Source: a virus
IMG/VR virus record: IMGVR_UViG_3300042344_000344
Location: 1-59,019 of that record
DNA length: 59,019 nt
Reading direction: 5' to 3' (one strand)
Shown here: one piece after another, positions 40,783 to 48,411 of the stretch
Numbering within the stretch: the stretch's first letter is position 1
How the letters are laid out: each line of letters opens with the position of its first letter
Translations under genes and position numbers: made by a program
Notes under the pieces: generated by a model
What the model saw: only the letters and a program-made list of their open reading frames with translations
Told to the model about the DNA's origin: nothing
The model's database searches: none

Positions 40783-41529
40783 TTAACAAGCTACCTGACC
40801 ACCCTTCTTGAATGTCCCGGAAAGCTGGGAAATCGCGACGGGTTTGGAAGGAGCCTTTTTCGGCATTGCTACGGGTCGGCCCGAATCAACTACGCCCCCC
40901 GTAGCAAAATGCTTTTTTGTGGCACCACCTTTCTTGTAGCCACCAGCATTCCCCATCTTGACGTCACCAGTAGGCGCAGAATTATGGTCGGGTTTTGCCT
41001 CAACCACCTTCGTCGTCTTCTTGGTCATCGTCTTGATGATGCCGCCATTCTTGAACCCACCTTGACCATCCACCACGCCGCCGGTCGCGTACTCACCCGG
41101 TTTCGTCGACTTAGCGACACCCCCCGTCCTCAATCCCTTATGCGCTTTCGAGGCAGGTTTACCGGCATGCTCTTTGAGCGCCTCCAATGCGCCACCTTTC
41201 TTGCGCATCATCGGACGACCCATTGGCATTGCAGGGGCGGGAGCAGGTCCAACACGAGGAACCGATGCCGCCGCTGGAGTCGGAGCTTTCGCCATTCGGC
41301 GAGTAGCCATCGCTCTTGCTGCAGCAGGGTTACCGATTGGGGTGGTCGGAGGGGGTGAACCCGCTAAAGCGCCCATCGCGCCACCGATCGCTTTTCCCAT
41401 GGGTTTATGGCCCATTTCGCCGCCCTCTTTCATGAGCCGCTTGTGAGAGGCAGATCCGCCGCTCTTGAGCTTTAACATTACCGAAGGCTCGGTAGTCATC
41501 ATTTTGACCATTGGTTTAAATTGGCCCAT
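40783..41529 (-). CDS. Basic low-complexity protein with repeated GG motifs (248 aa)
   Basis: Lys/Met/Ala/Pro/Gly-rich with no hydrophobic core. The second half repeats a GG-containing motif: MRKKGGALEALK, LRTGGVAKS, YATGGVVDGQGGFKNGGIIK, YKKGGATKKHFATGGVV and FKKGGQVAC. The first part has MVKMMTTEPSVMLKLKSGG. Disordered basic proteins like this lie near podophage capsid genes and are probably virion-associated. SD AGGGGG. Function unknown. Confidence 0.65.
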   Translation of the reverse strand: MGQFKPMVKMMTTEPSVMLKLKSGGSASHKRLMKEGGEMGHKPMGKAIGGAMGALAGSPPPTTPIGNPAAARAMATRRMAKAPTPAAASVPRVGPAPAPAMPMGRPMMRKKGGALEALKEHAGKPASKAHKGLRTGGVAKSTKPGEYATGGVVDGQGGFKNGGIIKTMTKKTTKVVEAKPDHNSAPTGDVKMGNAGGYKKGGATKKHFATGGVVDSGRPVAMPKKAPSKPVAISQLSGTFKKGGQVAC

Positions 41530-41538
41530 GATGCCCCC

Positions 41539-41931
41539 TTACGTTGGCGATTTGTAAACGATCGTTACACGAGCCGCGCCAGCAGATGCAGCGGTACCAG
41601 TTTGGCTGAAAGTCACAGTCGCGTAATCAACGTCGCTGTTTCCTACATCCGCCCAGGCACTGTACACCCCAGTCGTAGCCACCGATGCGCGACCAGCCGT
41701 GCCAACCGAAGTCGCAGCGACATAGGCCGCAGCGGATCCAGTCTTTCCGACCGTTACGGTGTTGGTCGTTCCTGCATTGAATGCCGTGGTCACATCAATA
41801 TTAACATTGACGATCTGAGCATTTTTGGGCAGGGTACCAATCGTCACCGCCGTAGTGTCGGTATAGGCAATGGTCGCCGTGATCGCGGAAAGCATACCCG
41901 CGATATTGGTTACTTCATTATCGTACGCCAT
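41539..41931 (-). CDS. Putative capsid decoration protein (130 aa)
   Basis: Beta-rich, Thr/Ala/Val-rich protein with AQIVNVNIDVTTAFNAGTTN and ATVTFSQTGTAASAGAARVT. Directly follows the major capsid gene. Short jelly-roll-like proteins at this place commonly decorate the capsid. No firm family recognised. RBS GGAGAG. Confidence 0.62.
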   Translation of the reverse strand: MAYDNEVTNIAGMLSAITATIAYTDTTAVTIGTLPKNAQIVNVNIDVTTAFNAGTTNTVTVGKTGSAAAYVAATSVGTAGRASVATTGVYSAWADVGNSDVDYATVTFSQTGTAASAGAARVTIVYKSPT

Positions 41932-41952
41932 TTGACTCTCCTAGTTGGAGCA

Positions 41953-41966
41953 GGGGCTCGCGCCCC
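41953..41966 (-). terminator. Intercistronic GNRA hairpin after the capsid gene
   Basis: Minus-strand GGGGC-GCGA-GCCCC with an added outer pair, immediately after the major capsid stop. A GNRA loop and no U-tract. Likely protects or tunes the capsid mRNA relative to downstream genes. Confidence 0.55.
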
Positions 41967-41972
41967 CGCAAT

Positions 41973-42887
41973 TTAGACGCCAGGAGTGCCGTACATTGCC
42001 CGAGGATCGGTGAAGCCGACGTCGTAACGCTCGGTCGCCTTGTAGCGCATCGAGTCAGTTTCGAAGTCACCTTCCATCGTCTTCTCAAGCGCACGACGCA
42101 TCATGAGCTTCATGCCTTCAGGAGCATCAGTCTGCACCCACCAAGCCGTTGCCGAGGTAAGACGCGAAAGAACTGCGGCACCCTCGTCGAGCAAGCCAAT
42201 CGACTTGACCGGGTTGATGTCGTTATTCGCGGTACCTGCGCGGAGCACGGACTTGAGCAACACTTCGGCCTGGAAGACGTTACCGGGTGCGACCACCAAC
42301 TGGCGGGGCACGAGGCGGATCTTCTTGCCGTTGTTGTCCACTGCCTGACGGACCTGAATGAGCATCTGCTCAAGCGAGGTCTGCGAAAGGTTCGCAGCGG
42401 TGGAGAGCTGGTTGCTAAAGGAGCCGTTAACGATGGGGTGTGCAGTGTTAATCAATGACACACCGTCGCCACCGGGGTAGGAACTGTTGAAGGCGCGGTT
42501 CAGCACGTTCGCCGACAGCGTCTCTTTGGTCTCGATGAGAGACTGTGCGAGGTGCTTGGCGTAAACCTGACCGATCCGGATGTGGTCGCCGTCTTCCACG
42601 AGCACTTTGGTCAACGCAAAGGCCAAGCCATAAACGTTGTACACGTAGCGCTTGAGGAAGAGCACACCACCCTGCTGATAGGTCACTGGAGTACCATCAG
42701 GCAGTTGAGGTGCTGCGCCAAATCCGTACAGGACTGGCTCTTCGTGGTAATTACGAGGAATGCCTTGCTCCTCGCGGAAGACTCTCGACCACTCGTCCTT
42801 GCGTTGCTCGTAAATACCGTCAAAGCATTCGTTAAGGATAGGCTCGACTATCGACCGAAAGTCGGTACTGCGCATCGGGGCTGCCAT
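41973..42887 (-). CDS. Major capsid protein
   Basis: A 304-residue protein likely to have the HK97 fold: an N-terminal long helix region (STDFRSIVEPILNECFDGIY), FLKRYVYNVYGLAFALTKVL, ETLSANVLNRAFN, the segment INTAHPIVNGSFSNQL, then VPRQLVVAPGNVFQAEVLLK and the C-terminal RYDVGFTDPRAMYG. The pattern resembles the Mu-type gpT/major-capsid group. Position after scaffold and before decoration genes is as expected, and the RBS (TAAGGAGGG) is the strongest in the operon. I did not find a protease gene, so a protease-free maturation is likely. Confidence 0.87.
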   Translation of the reverse strand: MAAPMRSTDFRSIVEPILNECFDGIYEQRKDEWSRVFREEQGIPRNYHEEPVLYGFGAAPQLPDGTPVTYQQGGVLFLKRYVYNVYGLAFALTKVLVEDGDHIRIGQVYAKHLAQSLIETKETLSANVLNRAFNSSYPGGDGVSLINTAHPIVNGSFSNQLSTAANLSQTSLEQMLIQVRQAVDNNGKKIRLVPRQLVVAPGNVFQAEVLLKSVLRAGTANNDINPVKSIGLLDEGAAVLSRLTSATAWWVQTDAPEGMKLMMRRALEKTMEGDFETDSMRYKATERYDVGFTDPRAMYGTPGV

Positions 42888-42900
42888 TTCTTAGCCCTCC

Positions 42901-43500
42901 TTAGATAGCGTTAGAAGCGGCAACGTACTGGCTCTTCGAAATCTGAGCGCGTACGATGACGAAATTGTCACCCCAGGCATTGTCCGGGTACGGGGCGATG
43001 TCGATAATGCGCATTTGAGCGTTATTACCGGAACCGGCCAGTGTGTTGGACAGGGTAGCCTGCGAGAGACCCGTGGTGGTGGAACCCGCCGTAGTATTGC
43101 TCAGGTTCGCCTCGTCGCCGATCGAAGTCTGGGCGAGGGTGCCGTCCGACTGGATCTCGTACACGATGTTGGGGTCCTGATAATAATAGGCGACTACCGA
43201 ACCTACTTGGAACGATTCACTGGCTGGCCAGTAATTCGAAACCCGGCGACGACCAGTAGCGTCGGTCCACTCGACACCGGCGAAAGCGCCCAGGAAGGCG
43301 TCACCAGCGGCAGCGACCACGATGTAACCACCAGTGTCCATCTTCACGGGCTGACCCTTGAGAATGGTGGTGGCATAACCTAAAGAAACGTTCCCAGAAG
43401 TGGAAACGGCTTGAATACCGTTGGCAAGCGCGGCAGCTCTGTCCAGACCCGAAGGGTGAAATGCTGGACGCAAGCCAAACGGAGCAGATGTAGCAGACAT
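42901..43500 (-). CDS. Capsid accessory / decoration protein (199 aa)
   Basis: Beta-rich protein: FGLRPAFHPSGLD start, GYIVVAAAGDAFLGAFAGVE, SFQVGSVVAYYYQDPNIVYE and a C-terminal QMRIIDIAPYPDNAWGDNF. This resembles the head-decoration or stabilisation proteins found one gene before podophage major capsid proteins. SD TAGGAGATAT. Confidence 0.72.
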   Translation of the reverse strand: MSATSAPFGLRPAFHPSGLDRAAALANGIQAVSTSGNVSLGYATTILKGQPVKMDTGGYIVVAAAGDAFLGAFAGVEWTDATGRRRVSNYWPASESFQVGSVVAYYYQDPNIVYEIQSDGTLAQTSIGDEANLSNTTAGSTTTGLSQATLSNTLAGSGNNAQMRIIDIAPYPDNAWGDNFVIVRAQISKSQYVAASNAI

Positions 43501-43525
43501 CGATATCTCCTAAGAATAGAATCCG

Positions 43526-44062
43526 TCAGTTAAAAACTGGCACGGGGCGTTCTTCATCCATAGAAGCGATACCATCACCTTCGAGCATACCGAGAGACCT
43601 ACCGCGCGAATCTCGACCCAACTGCTGCTCGGCCTGAACACGGATTTTGTCCGCTTCGTCCTGGGGAGCGTAGTGGTGAAATTCTTCCATGATCCCTTGG
43701 TAAATGTCTTCGGGGATCTTGTACAGTAGCATTTCGTTACAAGCGATAAACCCTTCATGCTCCCCTGCTTTTACTCGGTAATTCTCAAAGCCAGGAACTT
43801 CCTCGGGTTTTACCGGCGTGTAACCCATCCGCAATCGCTTGTGGATCGGATCGTAGCCGTTGGTGGAGGATAGCCAACACAGATGAAATCCCGGAATTCC
43901 GGGTGGTTTGGGGAGGGATTCTTGAATCCACTCGTCTCTGAACATCCTACGACGTTCGCGGCTGCTTGCCAAGCTCTCGTCAGCTGACTGTCTTCCGTCC
44001 TGCATTGCGCGGGACTCACGGCCACCTGCCGAAAGATTCTTTTTGAGTCGTTCGTCTCTCAT
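43526..44062 (-). CDS. Hypothetical head-region protein (178 aa)
   Basis: Charged N-terminus (MRDERLKKNLSAGGRESR) and a globular part with FHLCWLSSTNGYDPIHKRLR and GYTPVKPEEVPGFENYRV, LLYKIPEDIYQGIMEEFHHY. Similar proteins with the FHLCWLS and HKR..GY patterns are common between podophage scaffold and capsid genes; role unknown. Start placed at ATG 44060-44062, right after the scaffold stop, not at a start 33 bases earlier inside the scaffold gene. Confidence 0.65.
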   Translation of the reverse strand: MRDERLKKNLSAGGRESRAMQDGRQSADESLASSRERRRMFRDEWIQESLPKPPGIPGFHLCWLSSTNGYDPIHKRLRMGYTPVKPEEVPGFENYRVKAGEHEGFIACNEMLLYKIPEDIYQGIMEEFHHYAPQDEADKIRVQAEQQLGRDSRGRSLGMLEGDGIASMDEERPVPVFN

Positions 44063-44063
44063 T

Positions 44064-45068
44064 TCAGTTATTCCTTGTTCCGTGCATGCGGTCATATTCC
44101 ATGTATTTCTGGATCATTTTCTTGCGCTCGGCGAGACTATCCCACTTACCCGCTTCTTTGATCGCTATTACCCGCTCTGGCGACAAATGGAATCCTGCAT
44201 TGCTATCGTTGCGATTGCCGTGTGCTGATTCTCTACCTGAGCCAGTAACCACCGAACGAGGTCTCCGATTGGATGACGAACGGTCATCGTTGGACGAATT
44301 GTACCTGTGAGGCAGGTATTTTGTCAATCTATTATCCAACTCCTCCCAGTAATCGGGGGTCTTTGGATCCCAGCCTTCTTTCGTCAGCTGCTCGTCGATC
44401 TTGGTGGTGATCTGCGAGTCCATATCCCGCCCGTTGGGATCGTACCAGTCGTTGCGAGCCATCCAATTGGAGGCGTGCTTTTTCAGGGTAGGATCCGGAG
44501 CCTGGGGAACGTTCGAAGTAGGACCGGTCTCGACGGCTTTACGCTTGAGTGCCTCCAGTGCTTCCGCCTGACGCCTCGCTTCGTACCACGCTTCTTGGGC
44601 TTCGGCCAGACTTGCACCATCCGCCTGTTCGGTCGCCTCTTTGATCTTCATCTTGGCGTACGTCATCCGCACCTGCGAGTCCTCGATCGCCTTGTCGAGT
44701 CGTGCAAGATCGGACCCCGCCGTTTTGCGCTCCAAGATCGCCAGCCTTTCGGCCATCCGTTCATTCTCGCGGCGCAGCGAATTAATGACGTGGCTCGACT
44801 CCTCGATCTTCGCTTTGGTCAAGCGCTTCTTCAAGTGCCGCTCTTCACGCCTTGCCGCCCGGATTGCCTCGCGCTCGGGATCCACCTCTTCGCCGTCATC
44901 GTCGGCGTCGGTGTTCGAATTGGCGTTCGCCCGCTCGAACCCGTTCTGGACACCGATCTGCTCCATCTTCTGCTCGGTGTTTATCTCCTCGGGCGTCACC
45001 ATCTCGACGATGGCTGAACCGTCCGGGGCTTCGGAGACCTGCATCTCCGCCTTTTCGGTCGCATTCAT
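44064..45068 (-). CDS. Scaffolding protein candidate (334 aa)
   Basis: Highly charged, helical protein. Acidic N-terminus with DGSAIVEMVTPEE, a long coiled coil (AIRAARREERHLKKRLTKAK ... ERMAERLAILERK; AQEAWYEARRQAEALEALKR), then a C-terminal basic end (SLAERKKMIQKYMEYDRM). Composition and place between portal and capsid match podophage scaffolding proteins, which direct procapsid assembly. It overlaps the GroES-like gene by four bases (ATGA). Confidence 0.75.
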   Translation of the reverse strand: MNATEKAEMQVSEAPDGSAIVEMVTPEEINTEQKMEQIGVQNGFERANANSNTDADDDGEEVDPEREAIRAARREERHLKKRLTKAKIEESSHVINSLRRENERMAERLAILERKTAGSDLARLDKAIEDSQVRMTYAKMKIKEATEQADGASLAEAQEAWYEARRQAEALEALKRKAVETGPTSNVPQAPDPTLKKHASNWMARNDWYDPNGRDMDSQITTKIDEQLTKEGWDPKTPDYWEELDNRLTKYLPHRYNSSNDDRSSSNRRPRSVVTGSGRESAHGNRNDSNAGFHLSPERVIAIKEAGKWDSLAERKKMIQKYMEYDRMHGTRNN

Positions 45069-45496
45069 AGGAAGGCCTTCACTTTCAACGGATCACCCGT
45101 CACTTTAGAGATCACCTCGTGGTCATTGAAGATCGAGAACAGTGCGGTTTCACCCAGCTTCGGATCGCCGTACACGACCTCCCACCTGTCGCCGCCCCAC
45201 TTCGGCATGCGAACGTAATCGCCCACCTCCACCCAATTGCCCTCCGGCCAGGGTTCGAGTGTGTCTCGCTTTTTGAATGCCAGCGGTCCAATCGCTATCA
45301 CCTTCGCGACTTGATTGTTCCACTTTTCCGTTTCTTTCGTTTCTTCCACGATTAGTAGACCTGCAGCGGTCGCGGTTTTGCGGGTTTGACGCCACTGAAC
45401 CAAAATACGGCCACCTACGGGTACAGCACCGGGGTCGACAGCAGGAAATGCTTCCCGCAAAGCGGCTTCATTCGAAGCCTCCGGTTTATCAGTCAT
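45065..45496 (-). CDS. GroES-like co-chaperonin candidate
   Basis: A 143-residue protein. The core has GroES-like order: VPVGGRILVQW, a flexible loop (RKTATAAGLLIVEETKETEK), VAKVIAIGPLAF, then WVEVGDYVRMPKWGG and FSIFNDHEVISKV. T4 gp31 and related phage proteins replace GroES so that host GroEL folds the capsid protein. Lying just before scaffold and capsid genes fits this. Identity to GroES is weak by eye; an unrelated beta-barrel is possible. RBS GAGGA. Confidence 0.62.
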   Translation of the reverse strand: MTDKPEASNEAALREAFPAVDPGAVPVGGRILVQWRQTRKTATAAGLLIVEETKETEKWNNQVAKVIAIGPLAFKKRDTLEPWPEGNWVEVGDYVRMPKWGGDRWEVVYGDPKLGETALFSIFNDHEVISKVTGDPLKVKAFL

Positions 45497-45674
45497 CGGA
45501 ATCCTCTTCCATTAAAAGATTATTTAGAATATCCAGAGCTTTTTCAAGCCCTTGATTTTGGCCAACTAGGCGTTGGTAGGCCTCAAAGGTCGCAGGGGAT
45601 CCTGCGGCCATTGCATCGCGCAAGCGTTGTTGCTCGTACTTCAGAGCCTCGACGAAGTCCGAGACGTAACGCAT
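45489..45674 (-). CDS. Small helical protein (61 aa)
   Basis: Two helices: VSDFVEALKYEQQRLRDAMA and TFEAYQRLVGQNQGLEKALD, with an acidic C-terminus. Short helical proteins of this kind often sit between portal and scaffold genes. No clear SD; it overlaps the next gene by eight bases. Function unknown. Confidence 0.58.
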   Translation of the reverse strand: MRYVSDFVEALKYEQQRLRDAMAAGSPATFEAYQRLVGQNQGLEKALDILNNLLMEEDSDD

Positions 45675-45675
45675 G

Positions 45676-45843
45676 CTATTTCTTTTTCATCGAGGACAAT
45701 GCGCCGCCCGACTTCTTGACGGGCGCTTCGGTGCTCCCCTTCGACTGCAGGGACGAGCCGTCGAGCTTTTCGCCCATCGCGATCCTCTTGTGGTAAGGAA
45801 CATTTACCTTCGATGCGTTGATTTCGTACGTGGTGTTAGCCAT
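45676..45843 (-). CDS. Small basic protein after the portal gene (55 aa)
   Basis: ATG at 45841-45843 overlaps the portal stop; TAG at 45676-45678. SD AGGAGG lies upstream within the portal gene. The product starts MANTTYEINASKVNVPYHKR and is basic with a KKSGGALSSMKKK end. Function unknown; a minor head or neck component is possible. Short, but the gap, strong SD and overlap support it. Confidence 0.62.
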   Translation of the reverse strand: MANTTYEINASKVNVPYHKRIAMGEKLDGSSLQSKGSTEAPVKKSGGALSSMKKK

Positions 45844-48343
45844 TCATGCCTCCTAGTGCACGTTGTGCGCTGTCTTGCGCGGTGATTGCAGTTTCGAGCT
45901 GCTCGGATTGCAGCCTTTGCGCGTCGTGCGTAAGTTCTGCGGTCTTGATTCGCTCTTCGGTCAGATTATCGCTGGCGTTGAGCGCGATGTCGATTTGCTG
46001 TTGGCGATTCTTGGCCAGCGCCTCGAGCTTGATCTTCTCGGCGTCGAGCGCCAGTCGCGCCTTGTCGTTCTCGGCACGGCGTTGCGTTTCGGCCATTGAG
46101 GTCTCGAGGATCACTTGGTCGCCTCCGTCCATCGGGGGCTTGGGCTTGAGCTGCATTAGCACCTGCTGAATCTGCTGGATCACCGGCATGACCTTCGCGA
46201 AAGCGTCTTTCGAGTCCATCATCACGTGTTGCGAGGCGAGTGCGTACAGCTTGTCCACCTCTCCGGTGATTCCGGCGACGTCGTAGTCCTCGGGCTTCTT
46301 GCCGAGCGCTTTCTCGACATAACCGTTCATGTGGCCCAGGTACCAAAGGATCACGTGCTGCTTGATGTGCTCGACCAGCATCGGCATGAAAGTCGGGGCG
46401 ATCATCGGGTTCGCGCCCAGCATCGGGTTCATCGCGAAATCGAGGTGCGCTTGGATATGCGCGAGGTGGTTTTGGTGTGGGTAGGCGAATGCTGCGCGAC
46501 CGATCGACATCGCACCATTCTCCTCCGCAGCGTTAATCTCCATCGGTTCGGCCACAGCGGGCATGATTTCGGTGATGTTCGGCACCTTCATCTGCTTTAG
46601 CACCCGGTGTACAACCGCACGGCGGTCGAAAAGGTCCGGGTTCTTGTCCATCAGCGCCAGCACGGCTTGATTCTGTGCCATCCGCTGCGTTTCGGAGAAG
46701 ATATGCGGATCCGACACCGGGATCACGTCCGAGTTCCGGTTGAAGTCCTCGCGCTTCACTTCGAGTTCCGCCGGGACGTCGTGCATGATCATTTCGTCGA
46801 GGTACCAGCGGTTGATGCGCTGCAGCACCATCAGCACCCGCTTTTGCGACTCGTGCAACCGGGCGTGAATCGCGCTAAATACCGCCGCGCCCTGTTCGAT
46901 CAGCGCCTGGGTCGTACCAACAGGAGCGGTGGAGGCGATATCGGCGATCTTCTCCTCGCTCGTGGTCACCACGCCTTTCGCGGCTTCGGTCAACCACCCC
47001 ATAAGCTTGAACAGCACTTCGGACGGCGGGTTAAAGGGCATCGGCATCGCGATCTTGCGAATATCGTCCACCCCGGGCGCACCCTCGATCTCGGTGATCT
47101 GGGTGACGTCGACGTTCTGGCTTTGGCCCGAAATCTTCGCCCCTTTGAGCTTGAGCATCGTCGCCGCGTTATTGATGTGCGCCGTGTCCAGCAGCGCCCG
47201 GAGTGCCCCAGTAAGTGCAGCCGACATACCGCCGATCAAATGTGGGAACCCGATCGCCAGTGCACCACGCCAGGGGATGAATTTGAACTCGATGATCCAG
47301 TCGAGCTTCGTGCGCGTCTCGTCCCCTTCTTCCCAATTCCGGTACCAGCCGACCACGTCGGTCGTCTGCTCGTCGATCATCAAAATATAAGGGGCGATTT
47401 CGCCGTCGCACAACGTATCCCACTCGCAGGACATGTTCACCATCACGTGGTATACACGCCGCAGCCCGTCCTCATCGTCGGTCCAAGTCTTGCCCTCGAC
47501 CTTCTGGTTCGCCTTTTCGGGTTCGGTAAGCTCTGGCTCCTCGGCGACCCTGGTGACCGAAATGTCACGATAAAGCCCCGCCTCGATCCGCTCGTTGAAC
47601 ATCTGCTCGGTGATGTCCTGCATCTCGGCGCAACGGTTCGCGGTGTAGAAACTCCCCGCCGCGTAAGGGATGATCAGATTGTCGATCGGGACGAATTCGG
47701 CGCAGGGGCGTTTTTTCTGCGGATCGTACCACAGCTTCAGGAACTGCGAACCCCCAAGCGGGAGCTGAGTGAGCATTTGCTCCTGTTCATCCCGGAACTC
47801 GACGATCTGGTTCGTCAGCTGCCAGTTCATGAAATCGCGCTTGCGCTCGGCCCGATTCTTTTGCTCGTCGGTCACATCCCCCACCACATTCGTCCGTACG
47901 GGACCATCCGGCGGGAAAAGCTCTTTGATCGCCCTGGACTCGAAATCGACGCAGGCCTCGGCCATCACCGGGTGCACGACTTTAGATGCACCCTCGAAAT
48001 TCGCACCACCTGGGGCGTCTTTCCCTAGACCCGTGCGTCGGATCCCCTCCTCGTACTGCTTGTCGCGCTCTTTCCGCGCTTCTTTATCCGCTTTGATCAG
48101 CTGGATCATCTTCAGCGCGAGCTTCGACAACTCCCAGGAAGGGACTGTCTCGGCCAGATTCTCGTAGAAGTCCGGATCCTCTTGTGGACCCGCGAATTCA
48201 CGCATTCGGACGATCGCCGAGCCGTCGGGCTGCTCCTCGATCTCCGCGAACTCGTCGTCCAGGTCGACCATCAGACCTTCGGTATCCTCCGGCCCGGGGG
48301 TCATCGATGGCTGTTGCTGCTGCGGAAAAGTGCTAGTGGCCAT
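45836..48343 (-). CDS. Portal protein (835 aa)
   Basis: Large portal of the P22/epsilon15-like size class, forming the dodecameric vertex through which DNA enters and leaves. The N-terminus is Gln/acidic-rich. Recognisable parts: LGKDAPGGANFEGASKVVHP, WRGALAIGFPHLIGGMSAAL, the helical AALTGALRALLDTAHINNAA, and a long C-terminal coiled coil (RALAKNRQQ-type, LDAEKIKLEALAKNRQQQID). Follows terminase genes and precedes scaffold, as expected. SD AGGA. Confidence 0.88.
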   Translation of the reverse strand: MATSTFPQQQQPSMTPGPEDTEGLMVDLDDEFAEIEEQPDGSAIVRMREFAGPQEDPDFYENLAETVPSWELSKLALKMIQLIKADKEARKERDKQYEEGIRRTGLGKDAPGGANFEGASKVVHPVMAEACVDFESRAIKELFPPDGPVRTNVVGDVTDEQKNRAERKRDFMNWQLTNQIVEFRDEQEQMLTQLPLGGSQFLKLWYDPQKKRPCAEFVPIDNLIIPYAAGSFYTANRCAEMQDITEQMFNERIEAGLYRDISVTRVAEEPELTEPEKANQKVEGKTWTDDEDGLRRVYHVMVNMSCEWDTLCDGEIAPYILMIDEQTTDVVGWYRNWEEGDETRTKLDWIIEFKFIPWRGALAIGFPHLIGGMSAALTGALRALLDTAHINNAATMLKLKGAKISGQSQNVDVTQITEIEGAPGVDDIRKIAMPMPFNPPSEVLFKLMGWLTEAAKGVVTTSEEKIADIASTAPVGTTQALIEQGAAVFSAIHARLHESQKRVLMVLQRINRWYLDEMIMHDVPAELEVKREDFNRNSDVIPVSDPHIFSETQRMAQNQAVLALMDKNPDLFDRRAVVHRVLKQMKVPNITEIMPAVAEPMEINAAEENGAMSIGRAAFAYPHQNHLAHIQAHLDFAMNPMLGANPMIAPTFMPMLVEHIKQHVILWYLGHMNGYVEKALGKKPEDYDVAGITGEVDKLYALASQHVMMDSKDAFAKVMPVIQQIQQVLMQLKPKPPMDGGDQVILETSMAETQRRAENDKARLALDAEKIKLEALAKNRQQQIDIALNASDNLTEERIKTAELTHDAQRLQSEQLETAITAQDSAQRALGGMNG

Positions 48344-48411
48344 ATTGGGTCCTACTTGTGGACGGTTTCATAATTGAACATTCATCTGGAGCGAACCACC
48401 GGCTGAGTGCC

